Below are positions 9,915-17,948 of a DNA stretch of 64,000 nucleotides, in pieces. The DNA is from Planctomycetota bacterium (lineage in GTDB: Bacteria; Planctomycetota; Planctomycetia; Pirellulales; Pirellulaceae): contig JACNKX010000104.1 of assembly GCA_014381825.1 (NCBI GenBank), forward strand, positions 1 through 64,000. The letters run 5' to 3'. The notes under the pieces were generated by a model, which made no database searches, was not told the origin of the DNA, and worked only from the letters and a program-made list of their open reading frames with translations. Each line of letters begins with the position of its first letter. Positions within the stretch are counted from its first letter, which is position 1. Made by a program: the position numbers and the translations under genes.

Positions 9915-10358
9915 ATGGAAACTGAACTCCTCGCTAGTTTGATCGACAAAAAGTACGCGATACTATCGTCGCTGCGACAACTTGCGCGTGCCCAGGGGAA
10001 GATCGTTCAAGACGGTGATATGACTCGGTTAATGAAGCTGCTGGCAACGAAACAGAACCTGCTGACACAACTTCAACACATCGAACGTCAACTCGATCCG
10101 TTCCGCAGCCAAGATCCAGACAGTCGCAAATGGCGTTCGCCCGAGCGGCGGCAGCAGACTCGCGACATGGCAACCCGCTGCGAGTCGTTGTTGAGTGAGA
10201 TCATGCTCGTCGAGAAACAGTGCGAGGGTGAGTTGGTCGTGCGCCGCGACGCCGCCGCAACTCGCCTGCAAGGTATCCACAGTGTGACACAAGCCACCGA
10301 CGCCTATTTGTCTAACGGTCCCGCTCACAGCCAACTTGACTTGAGTTCCGACACATGA
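9915..10358 (+). CDS. flgN: FlgN-like flagellar export chaperone
   Basis: This is a small, almost wholly alpha-helical protein of 147 residues with the FlgN layout: an N-terminal helix of the type LLASLIDKKYAILSSLRQLA, long amphipathic coils and a hydrophilic tail. FlgN binds hook-associated proteins FlgK/FlgL in the cytoplasm and delivers them to the export gate. Those substrates are not in this window. The stop overlaps the start of the histidine kinase by 4 bases (ATGA), so the two are translationally coupled. FliT-like or another coiled-coil protein is possible because sequence conservation in this family is low; the flagellar context supports FlgN. Confidence 0.65.
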   Translation: METELLASLIDKKYAILSSLRQLARAQGKIVQDGDMTRLMKLLATKQNLLTQLQHIERQLDPFRSQDPDSRKWRSPERRQQTRDMATRCESLLSEIMLVEKQCEGELVVRRDAAATRLQGIHSVTQATDAYLSNGPAHSQLDLSSDT

Positions 10359-11245
10359 AACCAAACCCATCCGAATCATCGTTTGCGGCCCTTGGCGGGC
10401 GAGTCACCCGAACTTCAAGCGGTCTTGAATTGGGGCCGAATAGCGAACTGGAGATGATCCTTTCCGCGTGGCACGAAGCGACCGACCGGTTGCAACAAAC
10501 GCACGAAGCCCTGCGCGGCGAAGTGGCCCGCTTGAGCGACGAACTCGAAGCCAAGAACCGGGAACTCGCAAGAAAGAATCGACTCGCGGACCTGGGCCAA
10601 ATGGCGTCGCATGTGGCACACGAGGTTCGCAATGGACTCGCACCGATCACGCTCTACTTCAGTCTTCTGCGTCGCCGCACTCAGAACGATCCCGACGGGC
10701 TGGCCATCATGGACAAACTCGAAGCAGGCTTCACGGCGCTCGACACGACCGTTAACGACCTGTTGAGCTTCACATCCGATAGGCAGCCTCAGTATCGAAT
10801 GTTCGCAATTGGCCAACTCGTTGAAGACGTTTGCGATTCCATTGCCCCACAGCTGGTGGCTCAAGACGTCGCCATCGATCTGGACGCTCCCGAGCAATTA
10901 ACAGTCTTCGCGGATCGCGACATGCTCCGTCGCGCCTTGCTGAATCTAATCCTGAACTCCATCGATGTCATGGCCGATGGTGGCACGCTGACGATCACTT
11001 GTTGCGACACGGTCGATGGTGTCGAGATCGAGGTCGCCGACAGTGGGCCCGGAGTGGGTGACGAACGACACCGGATTTTTGAACCCTTCTTTACGACAAA
11101 GAACGGCGGCACGGGACTGGGCCTCGCGATCGTACAACGCATCGCGGAAACGCACGAAGGAAGAGTCTGGGCGACGAATTGTCCGGAAGGAGGAGCGGCG
11201 TTCACGATTCATCTTCCGCATCGCAATCTGGAGGCAGCAGCATGA
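10355..11245 (+). CDS. Soluble sensor histidine kinase of the flagellar two-component pair (FlrB/FlgS-like)
   Basis: This is a cytoplasmic histidine kinase of 296 residues with no transmembrane helix and no PAS domain. A coiled coil (about 42-76) precedes the dimerisation domain with phospho-acceptor His89 (SHVAHEVRNGLAP). The ATPase domain has the N box (LLNLILNSIDVM, Asn201), G1 box DSGPG (229-233), F box (FEPFFTTK) and G2 box (GGTGLGLAIV). The stop overlaps the start of the sigma-54 activator, so it should phosphorylate that protein. The position before flgB matches FlrB/FleS or FlgS kinases that sense assembly of the export apparatus. The signal sensed here is inferred, not visible. Confidence 0.9.
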   Translation: MKPNPSESSFAALGGRVTRTSSGLELGPNSELEMILSAWHEATDRLQQTHEALRGEVARLSDELEAKNRELARKNRLADLGQMASHVAHEVRNGLAPITLYFSLLRRRTQNDPDGLAIMDKLEAGFTALDTTVNDLLSFTSDRQPQYRMFAIGQLVEDVCDSIAPQLVAQDVAIDLDAPEQLTVFADRDMLRRALLNLILNSIDVMADGGTLTITCCDTVDGVEIEVADSGPGVGDERHRIFEPFFTTKNGGTGLGLAIVQRIAETHEGRVWATNCPEGGAAFTIHLPHRNLEAAA

Positions 11246-12654
11246 GCAGCGCACCAACAATTCTGACAACTGGGCGAGTCCTAGTCGTTGACGATCACGC
11301 TCGCGCCCGCGAGTCGATGGCGGACATTCTTGAATGCACAGGACATCGCGTACAGTGTTGCTCCAGCGCCGTCGAGGCACTTCATAAACTGGACGCCTCA
11401 TCGTTCGATGTCATCATCACCGACCTGCGAATGCCGGGAATGACTGGTTTGGAGTTCATTCGCGAGTTGTCAAAGCGACACGACGACGCTCAAGTGGTAA
11501 TGGTCACCGCACATGCCTCCGTCACGACCGCCGTCGACGCCATGCGCCACGGAGCGTTTGACTACATCGAAAAGCCCTTCAACGCGGACCAACTCGAAGA
11601 CCTTGTCGCACGAGCAATGCGACATGGTGCCGAGCGACGATCAACGGTCCCTGCAACAACCGATCAATCAAGCGCCATGATTGGCTCCAGCGCCGGTATG
11701 CAGCAGCTGAGGCAGCGAATCACGCAAGTCGCTCCAACATCGGAAACCGTCCTGATCACGGGTGAAAGTGGGGTTGGCAAGGAGCTGGTAGCTCGAGCCA
11801 TTCATTCCGCGAGCACTCGGGGACAAGGCCCAATGGTCAGTTTGAATTGTCCAGCACTCGCGCCTCAGTTGATGGAAAGTGAGTTATTCGGACACGAGCG
11901 CGGTGCCTTCACAAACGCCGATGCACCTCGCATCGGGCGGTTCGAGCTAGCGGACAAAGGCACGATTCTACTGGACGAAGTCACTGAAATCAGCTTGCCG
12001 CTGCAAGCCAAACTCCTGCGAGTTCTACAAGAGAAATCCTTTGAGCGCGTCGGCTCAAGCGATACTCAATTCGTGGATGTCCGCGTATTGGCCACAAGCA
12101 ATCGTGACTTGCATGCATCGGTCCAAGACCGCGAGTTCCGCGAGGATCTGTACTTTCGCTTGGCTGTCGTTCCGATTCACGTCCCACCGCTGCGCGAGCG
12201 ACGCGACGACATCCCCGAGCTGATCGCGCACTTCCTTCAACAATCCGCGACGCGACTCGGCAAAGCTCCCTGTGAGCTCACGCCAGGCGCGATGGAGTTG
12301 TTGCAGGAATACGCTTGGCCAGGCAATGTGCGGGAAGTCGAAAACCTGACGACCCGCGCTAGCGTTCTCAATGTCGGCACACCCGTGGTCGCCGACGAGT
12401 TACGTCCTTGGCTGACGAGTTCACTCACGGCATTGTCCGCCTCGAATGAATTCGCACCACAGGATGACGGCATTCACGCCGGGACGAATCTGGCAGAGAT
12501 GGAACGCCGCCTGATCGAAGCGACCTTAGAACACTTCAGTGGGCACCGAACCCAAACGGCGAACGCCTTGGGAATCGGTGTCCGAACGTTGACCAACAAG
12601 ATGCGGGCCTACGGGTATGCACCGAGGACGAAGGATTTTGCACGAGCCGCGTAA
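11242..12654 (+). CDS. Sigma-54-dependent response regulator of flagellar genes (FlrC/FlgR-like)
   Basis: This 470-residue NtrC-family activator has a receiver domain (10-125, phospho-acceptor Asp61 in VIITDLRMPG, Lys111), an AAA+ domain (Walker A GESGVGK 174-180, Walker B ILLDEV, arginine-rich FREDLYFRL) and a Fis-type helix-turn-helix (HFSGHRTQTANALGIG, about 431-446). It should remodel sigma-54 RNA polymerase at flagellar promoters. The loop that contacts sigma-54 reads GAFTNA (221-226) instead of GAFTGA. A longer frame exists, but the ATG at 11242 overlaps the kinase stop (ATGA) and has GGAGG 7 bases upstream. A hairpin follows the stop, and a sigma-54 promoter lies before flgB, its likely target. 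Confidence 0.93.
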   Translation: MSSAPTILTTGRVLVVDDHARARESMADILECTGHRVQCCSSAVEALHKLDASSFDVIITDLRMPGMTGLEFIRELSKRHDDAQVVMVTAHASVTTAVDAMRHGAFDYIEKPFNADQLEDLVARAMRHGAERRSTVPATTDQSSAMIGSSAGMQQLRQRITQVAPTSETVLITGESGVGKELVARAIHSASTRGQGPMVSLNCPALAPQLMESELFGHERGAFTNADAPRIGRFELADKGTILLDEVTEISLPLQAKLLRVLQEKSFERVGSSDTQFVDVRVLATSNRDLHASVQDREFREDLYFRLAVVPIHVPPLRERRDDIPELIAHFLQQSATRLGKAPCELTPGAMELLQEYAWPGNVREVENLTTRASVLNVGTPVVADELRPWLTSSLTALSASNEFAPQDDGIHAGTNLAEMERRLIEATLEHFSGHRTQTANALGIGVRTLTNKMRAYGYAPRTKDFARAA

Positions 12655-12685
12655 CAAGGGAAGACTTGGCGTGCGTTCGGCAACG

Positions 12686-12706
12686 ACTGCCGATCACACC
12701 GGCAGT
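12686..12706 (+). terminator. Hairpin after the regulator genes
   Basis: ACTGCCG (12686-12692) and CGGCAGT (12700-12706) form a perfect 7-bp stem with loop ATCACAC, followed by TTCTG. The T-run is short, so termination may be partial. It separates the kinase/regulator unit from the flgB operon. Confidence 0.5.
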
Positions 12707-12838
12707 TTCTGCCGATAGCATCCGCGAAGATAGAAGAACATCGAAGCAAGCAAACGACGAAAGCAAACGACCTAACTGATGCTCGTGACTTGAAGTGTGC
12801 TCGCGACGATCGCGATCACACCAAGCTTCGGGAAGTTG

Positions 12839-12854
12839 TGGCGCGCGAGTTGCG
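12839..12854 (+). promoter_or_regulatory. Sigma-54 (-24/-12) promoter for the flgB operon
   Basis: TGGCGCGCGAGTTGCG matches the sigma-54 consensus TGGCACG-N4-TTGCW with the required GG-N10-GC spacing (GG at 12840-12841, GC at 12852-12853). Only position 5 and the last base differ. Initiation is expected near 12865, about 38 bases before the flgB start. A sigma-54 activator is encoded immediately upstream. Confidence 0.75.
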
Positions 12855-12902
12855 TCGCCGTGGAAGAGCAGGGGAGCGTGACAGCCGACGAATGTAGCAA
12901 TC

Positions 12903-13310
12903 ATGGACATCTTTAAATCATCTACGATCCCAGTTCTGCAAGAGGTTATCGGTTTTGCGCAGGCCAGACATGAGGTCTTGGTTGGCAATGTTGCTAATGT
13001 CAACACGCCAGGTTACCGAACGCGAGATTTGTCGGTCGAGACGTTCCAGGAGCGGCTGAGCGAAGCGATCGAGGCTTTGCATGAAACCGGCGATACTCTG
13101 TCACCAGGAGAGATAAGTGCCCAACGCGATACTGCAATGCAAGAGGTACGCGATTCAACACGCGACATCCTCTATCACGATGGAACGGATCTCGGCATGG
13201 AACAGCAAGTACTACAAATTTCGAAGAACCAGTACATGCACAACATGGCGATCTCCATCATGACAACACAGTTTCGCATGCTACAAACCGCCATTAGCGA
13301 ACGCGTCTAA
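12903..13310 (+). CDS. flgB: Flagellar basal-body rod protein FlgB
   Basis: This proximal rod subunit is exported through the flagellar type III apparatus. The 135-residue length is normal. The N-terminal rod signature LVGNVANVNTPGYRTRDLSVE (split: LVGNVANVNTP at about 28-38, then GYRTRDL) and the C-terminal heptad helix (QQVLQISKNQYMHNMAISI) are both present. It is the first gene of the structural operon, about 50 bp past the sigma-54 promoter, and flgC follows after 29 bp. Confidence 0.95.
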   Translation: MDIFKSSTIPVLQEVIGFAQARHEVLVGNVANVNTPGYRTRDLSVETFQERLSEAIEALHETGDTLSPGEISAQRDTAMQEVRDSTRDILYHDGTDLGMEQQVLQISKNQYMHNMAISIMTTQFRMLQTAISERV

Positions 13311-13339
13311 CAAGCTCACACAGAACCGGGAGTCGCACA

Positions 13340-13762
13340 ATGATTACCGCAATGGACATCAGCACGAGTGCTCTGGTGGCACAGCGCACCCGATTGAACG
13401 CGATCGCCAGCAACATGGCCAATATGTCGACCACACGAAACGAAAACGGCGACGTCGAACCGTATCAGGCGCGCTTTGTCGTCTTCCAAGAAGACGCCGA
13501 CTTGAAGATGGCAAGCGGGGCGACTGGCGTAAAGGTCGCCTCGGTCGAAACGGAAACCGTCGAACCAAGTTACAAGTACCAGCCGGGACATCCCATGGCG
13601 ATCCAAGAAGGAGAGCATAAGGGCTATGTTGCCTATCCAAATGTCAACATGACGCGTGAGTTCGTCGACGCCCTGGAAGCTTCTCGAGCCTACGAAGCCA
13701 ACATTGGTGTGATGGAAGTGACGAAAAATCTTGGACAACAGACATTGCGGATCATTGGTTAG
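13340..13762 (+). CDS. flgC: Flagellar basal-body rod protein FlgC
   Basis: This proximal rod protein has 140 residues. The N-terminus carries the rod/hook signature (RLNAIASNMANMSTTRN), the middle the FlgC-typical GYVAYPNVNMTREFVD, and the C-terminus the conserved SRAYEANIGVMEVTKNLGQQ helix. GGGAG lies 7 bases before the ATG. It acts with FlgB and FliE above the MS ring. A short tandem repeat occupies the gap to fliE. Confidence 0.96.
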   Translation: MITAMDISTSALVAQRTRLNAIASNMANMSTTRNENGDVEPYQARFVVFQEDADLKMASGATGVKVASVETETVEPSYKYQPGHPMAIQEGEHKGYVAYPNVNMTREFVDALEASRAYEANIGVMEVTKNLGQQTLRIIG

Positions 13763-13809
13763 ATAGGTAGAGAAACACCCCGCAAATCCCTGTAAGCCAC
13801 AAATACCCA

Positions 13810-13869
13810 TAACTACGATTTCCAGTAACTACGATTTCCGGTAACTATGATTTCCAGTAACTACGGCGG
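13810..13869. repeat. 16-bp tandem repeat between flgC and fliE
   Basis: The unit TAACTACGATTTCCAG occurs at 13810-13825, with one-base variants at 13826-13841 and 13842-13857 and a partial fourth copy from 13858 that runs up to the fliE start. It is a short in-operon tandem array whose last copy sits in the fliE ribosome-binding region, so copy number could alter fliE translation. Confidence 0.8.
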
Positions 13870-14214
13870 ATGGACGACATGACTCCGATCAACGGCATCT
13901 CGATTTCACCCTCGCTGGCGCGCGGTCTGGAAAGCCTGAAAGGAATCGAAGGTTTCGAGGGACTCGAAACACTGAACTCGCCCCAAGAGGCGGCCCCTCC
14001 GTTTAAGGAGTTCCTGCTCGACGCGTTGGACCACGTTAATGCGATGCAGCACGACGCCGACCATGCTGTCGAGCAGCTGTCCACGGGCGCAGATGTCAAC
14101 GCAGCAGAAGTGCTTACCGCCGTTCAGAAAGCCGACCTTTCATTTCGAATGATGATGCAAATCAGGAACAAACTTATGCAAGCCTATCAGGAGATCAAAG
14201 AGATTCGAATCTAG
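13870..14214 (+). CDS. fliE: Flagellar hook-basal body complex protein FliE
   Basis: FliE joins the MS ring to the rod. The 114-residue protein shows the family C-terminus: FKEFLLDALDHVNAMQ (about 46-61), the AVEQLSTGADVNAAEVLTAVQKAD segment in two parts, and FRMMMQIRNKLMQAYQEI. The start could be the ATG at 13870 or the one at 13879; neither has a strong ribosome-binding site, and a tandem repeat ends just upstream. It is part of the flgB-flgC-fliE-fliF run. Confidence 0.94.
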   Translation: MDDMTPINGISISPSLARGLESLKGIEGFEGLETLNSPQEAAPPFKEFLLDALDHVNAMQHDADHAVEQLSTGADVNAAEVLTAVQKADLSFRMMMQIRNKLMQAYQEIKEIRI

Positions 14215-14313
14215 CTAGAAAGCCGATAGCGAAGCTTGGAACGTCGAATCTCGCGACAGATCGGCTCTCCACTCTCCGCCCTCTGCTCTCACTCATCACT
14301 CCGGAGTTCATGG

Positions 14314-16005
14314 ATGGACTTCCTTAACAACGCCTACGGACAAGTCTCCGACCTCTTCAAGTCGATGACGCCGGCCGCTCGAATGACAACTGGACTGCTG
14401 GTCGTCGCAATCGGCATCAGCTTGCTGTTTCTGTTCCGTCAACAGAACGAGTCGGCCGACGAATTGCTGTTCGGCGGAGAAACGCTGACGAACGAAGAGA
14501 TTGCGAATATGTCAGCGGCCCTGGCTCAGGCCGGCCTGAACGGTTGGGATACGGATGGAAATCGACTCCGTGTTCCTCGCGGCAAGCGGCACACCTATAT
14601 CGCGGCTTTGGTCGAGAACAACGCCTTACCACAGAGTTCCGGGTCCGCTTGGGAGAAGATGTTCAGCGAGCATAGTCCGTTCGAGAATCGACAAATGGGC
14701 GAACTCAGAAGCCGCTACGCTCGACAAAAGGACTTAGCCTTTGCCATACGCAAGTTCCCAGGAATCGATGCAGCGGAGGTTAGGATCCAGGAGATCATGA
14801 ACAACGAAGTCTTCCCGCCACGTTCGATACGGCGAGCGGCGGTATCGGTGAAAGCGCAAGGAAATGCGATTCTCAATGCCAACCAAATTCGAATGATTCG
14901 CGAAATGGTCGCGAACGGAGGCGGTATCGATCGGTCAGAAGTCGTCGTGGCCGATACCAACGCGGGGCGCATCCACAATGGCCCTCCCAAAGATGGCGAT
15001 CTTTCAGGCGATCAGAACGCTTATGCCGACACGCAGCGACGCTATGAGCAGGAATTCAAGAATAAGATCGTCGAGCAGCTATCCCATTACCCCAACGCGA
15101 AGATTTCGGTTTACGTTGAGTTAGAACAAACGCTCGAGGACCGGCTGACGCAAATCAAGTACGACGAAAAGCCGACGCCACTCAAAACGCGCACAACGAG
15201 TTCTGACGAACGATCCGTAACTTCGTCACCTTCCGGAAGACCTGGTGCCGAACCGAACGGTGTCGGCAACAAATCCGTCTCGGTAGGCAACAGTCCCGAA
15301 ACCGAGAGTACGCTCACAGAAAGTGTCGAGGAGGCGGAGAACGCAGCGGGCATCTCGGAGCAGTTCACTAGCAAACCTGGTCTTGTCCCCAATCTCGTGA
15401 CCGTCTCAGTGAGCATACCGAAGAGCTACTTTAAAGAAGTGTGGAGACAGCAGAATCCCGTTCTCGAAGGCGAAGAACCGACGGAACCTAGTGCCGCCGA
15501 ATTACAAGCGATTGAAACACAGGAATTCGCCACGGTTCAGGACGCGGTTACTCCGTTAATTCCCAAAGCTCCTCCGGGCGAAGACAGCTTTCCCCGTGTC
15601 AAAGTAACTTCGTATACCAGCTTACCAATGCCAGCACCCTCGGCACCAAGCCTTGCCGCCAACGCTGGCGCTTGGTTTGCCTCCAATTGGCAAACGATCG
15701 CGATGTTGGGTGTCGCACTGTTCGGAGTTGTCTTCTTACGAGGGATGGTTCAATCCGCTAACGACTCGGCGTTGGCAGCCGTCGAAGCAAAGAACGAATC
15801 TGCGCGACGCATGGCGGAGTTGAACCAAGGCGACTCGGACAACGGCGACGGTGATGATGATGAATCCACCTCCTTTGGCAACTCATTACGCGGTCGCTTT
15901 GACTCGTCGGGACGAAGCCTTCGCGATGAACTAACAGAATTAGTGCGTGAAGATCCCGACGCGGCAGCAACGGTACTACAAAACTGGATCACGGAAGCCG
16001 TTTAA
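14314..16005 (+). CDS. fliF: Flagellar MS-ring protein FliF
   Basis: This 563-residue inner-membrane protein forms the MS ring. A transmembrane helix lies at about 24-41. The YscJ-like ring-building motifs follow (RLRVPRGKRHTYIAALVE, FAIRKFPGIDAAEVRI, AAVSVKAQG). There is a low-complexity Ser/Thr/Glu-rich periplasmic stretch around residues 290-350, a second transmembrane helix (about 458-478) and a C-terminal FliG-binding tail (LVREDPDAAATVLQNWI). The frame is open from 14236, but the ATG at 14314 has GGAG 7 bases upstream and fits the family start. A 7-bp hairpin lies in the gap to fliG. Confidence 0.96.
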   Translation: MDFLNNAYGQVSDLFKSMTPAARMTTGLLVVAIGISLLFLFRQQNESADELLFGGETLTNEEIANMSAALAQAGLNGWDTDGNRLRVPRGKRHTYIAALVENNALPQSSGSAWEKMFSEHSPFENRQMGELRSRYARQKDLAFAIRKFPGIDAAEVRIQEIMNNEVFPPRSIRRAAVSVKAQGNAILNANQIRMIREMVANGGGIDRSEVVVADTNAGRIHNGPPKDGDLSGDQNAYADTQRRYEQEFKNKIVEQLSHYPNAKISVYVELEQTLEDRLTQIKYDEKPTPLKTRTTSSDERSVTSSPSGRPGAEPNGVGNKSVSVGNSPETESTLTESVEEAENAAGISEQFTSKPGLVPNLVTVSVSIPKSYFKEVWRQQNPVLEGEEPTEPSAAELQAIETQEFATVQDAVTPLIPKAPPGEDSFPRVKVTSYTSLPMPAPSAPSLAANAGAWFASNWQTIAMLGVALFGVVFLRGMVQSANDSALAAVEAKNESARRMAELNQGDSDNGDGDDDESTSFGNSLRGRFDSSGRSLRDELTELVREDPDAAATVLQNWITEAV

Positions 16006-16030
16006 CGAAATCGCGATGTAACGCACACCA

Positions 16031-16047
16031 CAGGCAGCCCCTGCCTG
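16031..16047 (+). other. Intercistronic hairpin between fliF and fliG
   Basis: CAGGCAG and CTGCCTG form a perfect 7-bp stem with loop CCC. No T-run follows. It may protect or process the polycistronic mRNA. Confidence 0.35.
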
Positions 16048-16075
16048 AATTCACCATCACCTCAATTGCACAACT

Positions 16076-17227
16076 ATGCCAACTCCCAACGCTACACCCG
16101 ACCGAATTCGCAAAGCGGCGATTTTGATCTCCACACTCGATCATCGTGTCGCCGACGAATTGCTGGAACGCATGCCTGACGAACAAGCTGCGGCTGTTCG
16201 TCAGATGGCGATGGAAATCGATGACGTCTCCGACGCGGAACAAGAACGCGTCATGCAAGAGTTCCTCGGAAGCGGCGGTCCGATGATGGAAATGGATGAT
16301 TCTGGCGTCGAACTAGATGAGGAACTTGCCAGAAAACTTGCCGCCGGTGAAGGGTTCGTTGAACGTCCCCGTCCACCCGCGGAACCGGATGAGCCACCGT
16401 TTCGATTTCTGTGTGACGCGGAGAACGACGCAATCGCGAAGCATCTTCGACACGAAAATCCGCAAATCATAGCCGTCGTCGTCGCGTATCTGCCACCACG
16501 CCAGGCCGCCGATCTCCTCAAGCACTTCGACCGTCGACTGCAAGCAAGTATTTTGCGCCGCATCGCGGAATTGGACACGACTGATCGAGACGTCGTTCGG
16601 GAAGTCGAAAAGCACTTAAAGATACTACTCCACGACGATCTTCGCGCAGCTAAGAACCGCATCGTTGGATTGTCAACGGTCGCTTCTATTCTTACCGCCG
16701 CGGGCGAGTCGCAAGGGCAGCTAATATCAAGTCTGACACACCATGATCGCCAACTTGCACATCAACTTCGAGATCCCGCTCGCCGAGTAAGTAGCGTCTG
16801 GATCGACAACGTGCCGAACGCACCTCGAAGTTCGGAAGAAATGCAACATTCGAAGAACGATTCCGAAGTGGACGACCTTCCATTAGCAACGCCAACATTG
16901 CCCCCAAGTCATCGCACGGAAACCGTGGTGTTTGATGAACTTTCGCAGCTGGAGGACTCTGATCTCGCCATCGTGTTCGGCGAGTCGGACTCCAAGCTCT
17001 CGTTGCTGGCTTTGGCGGGCGCGACTCCCGAGTTTGTTGACCGTCTTTTGAAACAGTTGCCCGCGCGCGAAGCGAAGTCGTTAAGACGGCGAACGGAACA
17101 ACTGGGGCCATTGCGTTTGAGCGACATCGAGCGCGCACAAGCAACGATTTCCGAAACCGCGAACCATCTCATTGCCGACGGTTTGATCGACGGTCCACGA
17201 CCGGAACACTTCGCCGGAGCAGCATAA
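16076..17227 (+). CDS. fliG: Flagellar motor switch protein FliG (divergent)
   Basis: FliG couples the MS ring to the rest of the C ring and contacts the MotA stator. The N-terminal domain (1-95) is diverged. The middle domain has the conserved ENPQ site (127-130) and IIAVVVAYLPPRQAADLL. The C-terminal domain aligns to the torque helix as PAREAKSLRRRTEQLGPLRLSDIE (split at 329-340 and 341-352). Relative to E. coli, Arg331 and Arg347 match R281 and R297, but Arg338 and Arg339 stand where D288 and D289 are expected. About 40 extra polar residues (240-280) extend the linker between middle and C domains. Position between fliF and fliH makes the identity firm despite divergence. Confidence 0.9.
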   Translation: MPTPNATPDRIRKAAILISTLDHRVADELLERMPDEQAAAVRQMAMEIDDVSDAEQERVMQEFLGSGGPMMEMDDSGVELDEELARKLAAGEGFVERPRPPAEPDEPPFRFLCDAENDAIAKHLRHENPQIIAVVVAYLPPRQAADLLKHFDRRLQASILRRIAELDTTDRDVVREVEKHLKILLHDDLRAAKNRIVGLSTVASILTAAGESQGQLISSLTHHDRQLAHQLRDPARRVSSVWIDNVPNAPRSSEEMQHSKNDSEVDDLPLATPTLPPSHRTETVVFDELSQLEDSDLAIVFGESDSKLSLLALAGATPEFVDRLLKQLPAREAKSLRRRTEQLGPLRLSDIERAQATISETANHLIADGLIDGPRPEHFAGAA

Positions 17228-17276
17228 TTGTGAGTCGTCGATAAGAATCCTTTTTTTACACATTGCGAAACGATCG

Positions 17277-17948
17277 ATGGCAGGAATCATCAAGGCAGAT
17301 GGGCTCGACCGGTCAGCGAACACGCTGCGATCGGCTGCCTTTAATTTTGAAGACATGTCCAATCGCGCAAACGACTATCTGACCGTCGTTCGTCGGCAAG
17401 CGGAACAGATTCTGCAAAACGCAAAAGCTGAAGCTACTCAGATCGCGGACCAGGCAAAAGTTGAGGGCCAGCAAGCAGCGTTGCAAGAGGCGCAGCATTC
17501 AGCCGGCACGACTTTGGATCAACAGTTGGCCACGCTGCTCCCGGCACTTCAACAAGCCGTGCAAGACATTCGACACTCGAAAGCCACTTGGTTGACTCAT
17601 TGGGAATCACAAACCATCACGCTCGCGACCGCAATTGCCGAGCGCATCATTCGGCGCGAAGTTGCCACCACTCCCGCCATCACCATCGATCTGATTCGAG
17701 ACGCCCTGGAACTTGCGATGGGAGCCGGCAGAATCACCATTCAACTGAACCCTCACGACTACAGCGCTTTGCGAGACCGAACCGAAGGGCTCGCGAAGCA
17801 GTTGGGAAGAATCGGCACAACAGATATTGTCTCCGATCCCGCTGTCTCGGCTGGCGGATGTCGTGTCGTCACAGAGTTTGGTGTGATCGACCAGACATTC
17901 GAAGCACAAATTGACCGAATCACGGAAGAGCTTTCTTCTCATGAATGA
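17277..17948 (+). CDS. fliH: Flagellar assembly protein FliH
   Basis: FliH is the stator-like regulator of the FliI export ATPase and links it to the C ring. The 223-residue protein has an N-terminal charged region, a long coiled coil (about 40-95) and the V-ATPase E-subunit-like C-terminal domain (LATAIAERIIRREV, then ITIQLNPHDYSAL). It overlaps fliI by 8 bases, indicating translational coupling. A T7 run lies in the spacer before it, without a hairpin. Confidence 0.92.
   Translation: MAGIIKADGLDRSANTLRSAAFNFEDMSNRANDYLTVVRRQAEQILQNAKAEATQIADQAKVEGQQAALQEAQHSAGTTLDQQLATLLPALQQAVQDIRHSKATWLTHWESQTITLATAIAERIIRREVATTPAITIDLIRDALELAMGAGRITIQLNPHDYSALRDRTEGLAKQLGRIGTTDIVSDPAVSAGGCRVVTEFGVIDQTFEAQIDRITEELSSHE

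Noticed and set aside
12666-12682. Second sigma-54-like site (TTGGC...GGCA) after the activator gene
   Set aside because: Spacing is right but the -12 element is GGCA rather than TTGC, and a hairpin follows directly; the site at 12839 is much better.
13810-13869. CRISPR-like array
   Set aside because: Units are contiguous 16-mers without spacers and no cas genes are present.
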